Source of the DNA: Xanthobacteraceae bacterium
GTDB lineage: Bacteria > Pseudomonadota > Alphaproteobacteria > Rhizobiales > Xanthobacteraceae
Direction: 5' to 3'
DNA length: 6,850 nt
Assembly (NCBI GenBank): GCA_030039655.1
Contig: JASHVC010000710.1
Coordinates: 1 to 6,850, forward strand
The first letter of the stretch is position 1, and the number at the start of each line of letters is the position of its first letter. Positions 6,211 through 6,850 of the stretch are shown in pieces. The notes under the pieces were generated by a model. It did no database searches, was not told where the DNA came from, and saw only the letters and a list, made by a program, of their open reading frames with translations. The position numbers were made by a program, and so were the translations under genes.

Positions 6211-6270
6211 TTAAGCCAGCCCAGTGGCTCCGGCAGTTTTGACGGCGGCCTGGATAACAGGATCAGTCAT
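6211..6270 (-). other. 19-codon open frame overlapping the VOC stop codon
   Basis: An ATG at 6270-6268 overlaps the end of the VOC gene by 8 bases (ATGACTGA) and opens a frame reading MTDPVIQAAVKTAGATGLA before a TAA at 6213-6211. Such overlaps are typical of translationally coupled genes in operons. However, the frame is very short, resembles nothing I recognise, and the bases after its TAA do not continue a protein. It could be the stump of a lost downstream gene or chance. Confidence 0.2.
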
Positions 6271-6664
6271 TTGTGCCGAGCCAACCCTTTTTGGAAATAT
6301 CGAATATGATCCCGTCGGGATCCTTGAACTTTCGCTCGAAATTTTCCTTTTCCTGGTCGTTTCCGAGATCGAAGAAGAATGTTCCGCCCGCTTCTTCGAT
6401 CCGCTTTTGCGTTGTCGCGATGTCGTCGACCTGGAAACCGAAGTGATGGGCGCCCACAAAGGCTTTGGCGTCGTCAAGGCCGGAGCCGCGCTTTCCGAAA
6501 TAGTTCAACAGCGCCAGATTGATGGTGCCATCGCTCAGATAGATCGCTGAAGCGAAATCGAGCGTTTCCTGCCCGACACGCTTCAGTTCGAACACGCTCT
6601 CGTAGAACTTTGCGGACTTTTCGAGGTCGCGCACCACCAAGGCAAAGTGCCGAAGCTGTGCCAT
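6263..6664 (-). CDS. VOC-superfamily (glyoxalase/bleomycin-resistance fold) protein
   Basis: A 133-residue cytoplasmic protein with the two beta-alpha-beta-beta-beta modules of the vicinal-oxygen-chelate fold. Module one starts LRHFALVVRDLEKSAKFYESVF (residues 4-25), with H6 as the first metal-ligand position. Module two starts GAHHFGFQVDDIATTQKRIEEAGG (71-94), with H73/H74 as the next. The closing strand KDPDGIIFDIS (114-124) has D122 where many relatives use Glu. Such proteins include glyoxalases, epimerases, type I extradiol dioxygenases and resistance proteins; the residues do not decide among them. AAAGGA with AGGA 8 bases before the ATG supports the start. It follows the ABC binding-protein gene on the same strand by 66 bases, so co-transcription is likely. 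Confidence 0.88.
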   Translation of the reverse strand: MAQLRHFALVVRDLEKSAKFYESVFELKRVGQETLDFASAIYLSDGTINLALLNYFGKRGSGLDDAKAFVGAHHFGFQVDDIATTQKRIEEAGGTFFFDLGNDQEKENFERKFKDPDGIIFDISKKGWLGTND

Positions 6665-6730
6665 TGAGATGGGTCCTTTCTAGGAAGTCTGCGATATAAA
6701 AAGTCTCCAGCTGCCGAATCGCGGCGCGCG

Positions 6731-6850
6731 TCAGTTGGCTTGCACAAAATCGTCGGTGAAATAGTCGGCGACCGGAAGCGTTTTCTGGACTCCGCCATAT
6801 TGGGCGAGGATATCCTGGGACTTTTCGATCACTTCGGGCGACATCCAGCC
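6731..6850 (-). CDS. ABC transporter substrate-binding protein (NMT1/SsuA-like), C-terminal end
   Basis: The last 39 codons and TGA stop of a gene entering from the right edge. The visible peptide contains SPEVIEKSQDILAQYGGV and then ADYFTDDFVQAN. This matches the C-terminal helix and tail of NMT1/TauA/SsuA-type periplasmic binding proteins, where 'A-x-Y-x-T-N-D-F-V' is a common ending. Such proteins deliver sulfonates, nitriles, pyrimidine-like or aromatic compounds to an ABC importer. With so little sequence the ligand is unknown and the family call is moderate. It is followed by the VOC gene on the same strand. Confidence 0.6.
   Translation of the reverse strand, partial: GWMSPEVIEKSQDILAQYGGVQKTLPVADYFTDDFVQAN

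Noticed and set aside
1..6850. tRNA, rRNA, CRISPR array or intact insertion sequence
   Set aside because: No cloverleaf, repeat-spacer pattern or transposase-like reading frame was seen anywhere in the window.

Overview
The window looks like a stretch of accessory catabolic chromosome from a GC-rich proteobacterium. The best guess is an alphaproteobacterium of the Bradyrhizobium/Rhodopseudomonas kind. The reasons are the mix of an FCD-type GntR regulator, a UbiD-family decarboxylase, a TctC/Bug-type binding protein, a xanthine-dehydrogenase-family remnant, an NMT1-like ABC binding protein and Rhizobiales-like codon choice. The genus is inferred from gene content, not shown by a marker gene.

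Layout. Positions 1-184 (minus) hold the first 61 codons of a UbiD-family decarboxylase that runs off the left edge. Positions 185-396 hold its promoter, with a perfect TTGTATACAA palindrome in the spacer between a plausible -35 and -10. Positions 397-1158 (minus) encode a GntR/FCD regulator. Positions 1159-1460 are noncoding and end in a second site sharing the core GTATACAA. Positions 1461-1800 (plus) are a molybdenum-hydroxylase scar: the start of a CoxM-like FAD subunit joined to a short piece of the C-terminal end of a CoxL-like large subunit. Positions 1872-2978 (plus) encode an intact LigB-type class III extradiol dioxygenase with a LigA-like tail. Positions 3029-4026 (minus) are a TctC/Bug solute-binding-protein gene broken by one stop codon and one single-base frameshift. 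Positions 4163-4909 (plus) encode a protein of apparently doubled RidA-like fold resembling the CnbZ aminomuconate deaminases. A long hairpin at 4951-5023 separates it from a convergent exported metallo-beta-lactamase-fold hydrolase (5075-6007, minus). At the right end lie a small VOC/glyoxalase-fold protein (6263-6664, minus) and the last 39 codons of an ABC transporter substrate-binding protein (6731-6850, minus).

How it may work together. The left two thirds read as a partly decayed aromatic or N-heteroaromatic degradation cluster. It would have had a regulator, a decarboxylase (UbiD), a ring hydroxylase (CoxMSL type, now deleted), a ring-cleaving dioxygenase (LigB), a deaminase for the ring-cleavage product (CnbZ/RidA-like) and an uptake binding protein (TctC, now broken). 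The surviving genes keep their catalytic residues, while the hydroxylase and the binding protein are clearly inactivated. No fully new system is evident. The most informative observations are the coxM::coxL scar, the two lesions in tctC, the paired operator-like sites, and the combination of a LigB dioxygenase with a CnbZ-like deaminase.
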